The notes beneath the pieces were generated by a model that did no database searches, was not told the DNA's origin, and saw only the letters and a list, made by a program, of their open reading frames with translations. From contig JASJDN010000014.1 in NCBI GenBank assembly GCA_030065205.1, forward strand, positions 1-64,000: 64,000 nt of DNA. Reading direction: 5' to 3'. Below, one piece after another: positions 61,717 to 64,000 of this stretch (within the stretch, counting starts at the first letter, position 1; each line of letters begins with the position of its first letter). The position numbers and the translations under genes are program-made. This DNA comes from Crocosphaera sp. (GTDB taxonomy: Bacteria; Cyanobacteriota; Cyanobacteriia; Cyanobacteriales; Microcystaceae).

Positions 61717-63036
61717 ATGGAACTAAATGAAGCACTCAAAACCGTAAATCAAGTTATGCGCTCCAAACATGGAAGAGCATTAAGTGATGCTGAAACTGTC
61801 TTATTTAAGGGTTCTTGGCAAGGTTTAACTTATGATGAGATGGTGGAAAATGAACCATATGAAGCAAGTTATTTTAAAGGTGATTTAGGTCATAAGTTTT
61901 GGAAAGAGTTGTCAGATACTTTAGGAGAGAAAGTCAGTAAGACGAATTTCAAAGAGGCGATCGCAAGATTCCAAACAACACAAAAAGCTGAGTTAACCCA
62001 AGCAATATCTATAGAAGAACTGTCAGAAGTTACGACCAATTATTATGTTAAACATCCTATTCTAGAAAAAACAGCTAAGACAGAGATACTTAAACCTGGT
62101 TGTTTATTGAGAATTAAAGGCTCTCCTAAAATGGGTAAAACAACCTTTTTATCTCGTTTAATTAACTATGGAAAAGAGCAAGGATTAAGGGGAATTAGTT
62201 TATCTATGAGATTAGGAGAAAAAGAAGATTTTAGCTCTTTAGATAAATTTTTGCAGTTCTTTTGTGTTAGTGTTGCTCAAATGTTAGGGTTACAAGACAA
62301 ATTTAAGCAATATCAATGGAAAGAACATCCAGGAAATAGTAAGCTAAAGGCAACAGGATTTTTTGAACAGTATGTATTATCTTCTAATGAACCACCTTTA
62401 ATATTAGGGTTAGATGAATTAGATAAATTATTTGAACTTGAATATGTAGAAGTTGCTGAGGGGTTTTTATCTATGCTCAGAAGTTGGCACGAAACGGCAA
62501 AAATTAATTCAACATGGGAGAAGTTAAGGTTAGCTTTAGCCTATGTAGAAGACTATAGCCAATTAGATATTAATCAATCTCCATTTAATACAGGGATACA
62601 TCTTGAATTAAAACAGTTGAATGATGTACAAATAGACAAACTAGCAAAACAGTATAAACTTAAATTGGAACCAAATGATATTGATACGCTGAAAGCTTTA
62701 ATTGGTAGCCATCCTTATCTAATTAATTTAACCTTTCAACACCTTTCAAGCAAAATAGAGAATCTTGATGAAATTCTCAAAAAATCCTCTACAAAATCAG
62801 GAATTTATAGTAACTTTTTAATACAACAGTTCTTCATATTAAGGCGAAATAAAAATAAACAATTATATAAGAAGTTTCAAGAAATTATTGAAACATCGCA
62901 GGAAACAAAATTGAGCTTTGATGAAATTACTAAATTGGAGGATTTAGGATTTATTACACGCAAGAACGAAAAAATAGAGCTAAGATGCCAATTATATCGT
63001 ATATACTTTAAAGAAAATCTAAAGGGAATACAATGA
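61717..63036 (+). CDS. AAA-like STAND ATPase with VMAP-type N-terminal domain
   Basis: 439 residues from ATG at 61717, chosen since the paralogous fragment begins at the same residue; the TTG at 61651 is unlikely. Domain order: N-terminal HTH-like domain (~1-85; [60 protein letters not shown]), as in vWA-MoxR-associated and STAND proteins of cyanobacteria, then an AAA_35-like P-loop domain with [14 protein letters not shown] at 132-145 (Walker A) and [14 protein letters not shown] (Walker B), and a winged C-terminal part. A second ATPase gene overlaps it by ATGA. Probably a signalling or defence sensor. Confidence 0.82.
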   Translation: MELNEALKTVNQVMRSKHGRALSDAETVLFKGSWQGLTYDEMVENEPYEASYFKGDLGHKFWKELSDTLGEKVSKTNFKEAIARFQTTQKAELTQAISIEELSEVTTNYYVKHPILEKTAKTEILKPGCLLRIKGSPKMGKTTFLSRLINYGKEQGLRGISLSMRLGEKEDFSSLDKFLQFFCVSVAQMLGLQDKFKQYQWKEHPGNSKLKATGFFEQYVLSSNEPPLILGLDELDKLFELEYVEVAEGFLSMLRSWHETAKINSTWEKLRLALAYVEDYSQLDINQSPFNTGIHLELKQLNDVQIDKLAKQYKLKLEPNDIDTLKALIGSHPYLINLTFQHLSSKIENLDEILKKSSTKSGIYSNFLIQQFFILRRNKNKQLYKKFQEIIETSQETKLSFDEITKLEDLGFITRKNEKIELRCQLYRIYFKENLKGIQ

Positions 63037-64000
63037 ATAGAGCAGTTAAACCTCCCTACGATTATAAAGTAGGGGGAAGTTTACCACCGAATCATCCAAC
63101 TTATATTGAACGTAAAGCAGATCACGAACTTTATGAAGCTTTGAAAAAAGGAGAATGTTGTTATGTCTTAAATGCTCGACAAATGGGAAAATCTAGCCTA
63201 ACGATTAAAATATCACAACGTTTAAAAAGAGAGGGTTTTAGCTCTGTTTTTATTGACATTTCTTTGATTGGTGATCAAAACAGTAGTATTGAAGAATGGT
63301 ACTTTGGACTCATTGAACGATTGAATGCTATTTTTGAGATTGATAATATCTATAGATGGTGGGATTCTCATCAAAATTTATCACCGAGAAACAGATTTAA
63401 ACTTTTTATTGAGGATGTTATAACGAAGAATAACCTAGCAAAAATAATTATCTTTTTTGATGAAATTGATAGTATTATTAAGTTTGATTTTAAAGATGAT
63501 TTCTTTACCTTAATTCGTGGATTTTATCAAGCTCGGTCTCATAATTCTAAATATAATCAATTAACTTTTATAATTTCAGGTGTTGCTAATCCTTGTGATT
63601 TAATGTCAAACAACGCTCTAACCCCTTTTAATATTGGTAAAGCCATTGAATTAGAAGGATTCACATTACAAGAAACAAAACCTTTATGGGAAGGATTAAA
63701 ACAGAAAGTGGATGATCCTGAAGCAGTAATGAAAGAAATTTTAGAATGGACAGGAGGACAACCTTTTTTAACTCAAAAAATTTGTTATTTTATTCAACAA
63801 GACTCTAACCGAATACACGGTAAATCAGAAAAACATTATATTAATTATTTAATTCAATGGAAAATCATTGAACATTGGCAATCTCAAGATCATCCTCAAC
63901 ATTTAAGAACTATTCATCAAAGGTTAATTTATATTAAAAACCACTTTAGTTTTTTTTCTAACTATGATAAAAATAGTATTATTAATGGTCTATTGATTAG
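63033..64000 (+). CDS. AAA-like (AAA_35) ATPase, C-terminally cut by window edge
   Basis: At least 322 residues; the frame is open to 64000. Features: an N-terminal [20 protein letters not shown] motif typical of AAA_35, Walker [12 protein letters not shown], Walker [14 protein letters not shown], and [12 protein letters not shown], then [18 protein letters not shown] and [14 protein letters not shown]. Family knowledge: such domains are usually followed by WD40 or TPR repeats or TIR-like effectors in cyanobacteria. Its ATG overlaps the previous stop (ATGA at 63033-63036), so both products are made together and may form one complex. The end is unseen. Confidence 0.85.
   Translation, partial: MNRAVKPPYDYKVGGSLPPNHPTYIERKADHELYEALKKGECCYVLNARQMGKSSLTIKISQRLKREGFSSVFIDISLIGDQNSSIEEWYFGLIERLNAIFEIDNIYRWWDSHQNLSPRNRFKLFIEDVITKNNLAKIIIFFDEIDSIIKFDFKDDFFTLIRGFYQARSHNSKYNQLTFIISGVANPCDLMSNNALTPFNIGKAIELEGFTLQETKPLWEGLKQKVDDPEAVMKEILEWTGGQPFLTQKICYFIQQDSNRIHGKSEKHYINYLIQWKIIEHWQSQDHPQHLRTIHQRLIYIKNHFSFFSNYDKNSIINGLLI

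Overview
The window is chromosomal DNA of a cyanobacterium. It carries photosystem II genes (a psbA D1 gene and psb27), ndhS of the photosynthetic NDH-1 complex, a flavodiiron protein of the Flv3 type, the clock kinase sasA, the plastid-type ribosomal protein PSRP-3/Ycf65, and many copies of the cyanobacterial HIP1 palindrome GCGATCGC. The low GC content and gene style suggest a unicellular Crocosphaera/Cyanothece-type organism; that placement is an inference.

Layout. 1-3.4 kb: a conflict-type locus. A helix-turn-helix STAND NTPase gene and a downstream WD40 gene (cut by the window edge) run leftwards; a small unknown protein and an HExxH metallopeptidase run rightwards from the same promoter region, which holds an inverted-repeat operator candidate. 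3.5-13 kb: flv3, a small coiled-coil membrane protein, a fused dipeptide-type ABC ATPase, psb27, a TPR protein, a thioredoxin-like protein, a FetB-like permease, trxA and an HpnB-like glycosyltransferase. 13-18.5 kb: a conserved TPR-like protein, two membrane-tethered Ser/Thr kinases, a BrnT/BrnA toxin-antitoxin pair between them, and a REP-associated tyrosine transposase (RAYT) next to a tandem array of its probable REP hairpins. 18.6-27.6 kb: a zinc alcohol dehydrogenase, a stand-alone fatty acyl-AMP ligase, an unexplained hairpin-rich region, a cysteine desulfurase, a Uma2 nuclease and a two-subunit sodium/solute symporter. 27.7-29.5 kb: a two-gene operon of an OLD/AAA_15-type ATPase and a small PD-(D/E)xK-like protein, a candidate defence system. 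29.6-46.4 kb: mostly housekeeping and envelope genes (murG, polyprenol-phosphate glycosyltransferase, a GAF/degenerate histidine kinase, a DUF1611 protein, a YqeG phosphatase, psbA, an SLC13 transporter, an exopolysaccharide cluster, ndhS). 46.5-59.4 kb: sasA, a GH57 branching enzyme, psrp-3, pth, a DedA protein, gltX, a polysaccharide-export permease, a Ca2+/H+ antiporter, a HAD phosphatase and a methyltransferase. 59.4-64 kb: a second accessory region with a two-TM protein plus small partner, an RES/Xre toxin-antitoxin pair, and two tandem AAA-like STAND ATPases (the last one cut by the window edge), with a duplicated bidirectional control region.

Small mobile or repeated DNA is prominent between genes. 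There are GGTGGGCAA...TTGCCCACC hairpins (REPs) at seven or more places, with one full-length RAYT gene present. Two copies of a MITE with GAGACTGTT inverted ends carry different inner sequence. IS200/IS605-type tnpB 3' relics with right-end hairpins lie beside psrp-3 and between gltX and the export permease. A nested palindrome element at 35.1-35.3 kb truncates a gene remnant. No CRISPR array, tRNA or rRNA gene was recognised.

The best candidates for undescribed biology are the ATPase/PD-(D/E)xK operon, the STAND-WD40/metallopeptidase locus, the duplicated VMAP-like/toxin module near the right end, and the hairpin-rich region at 22.96-23.35 kb.
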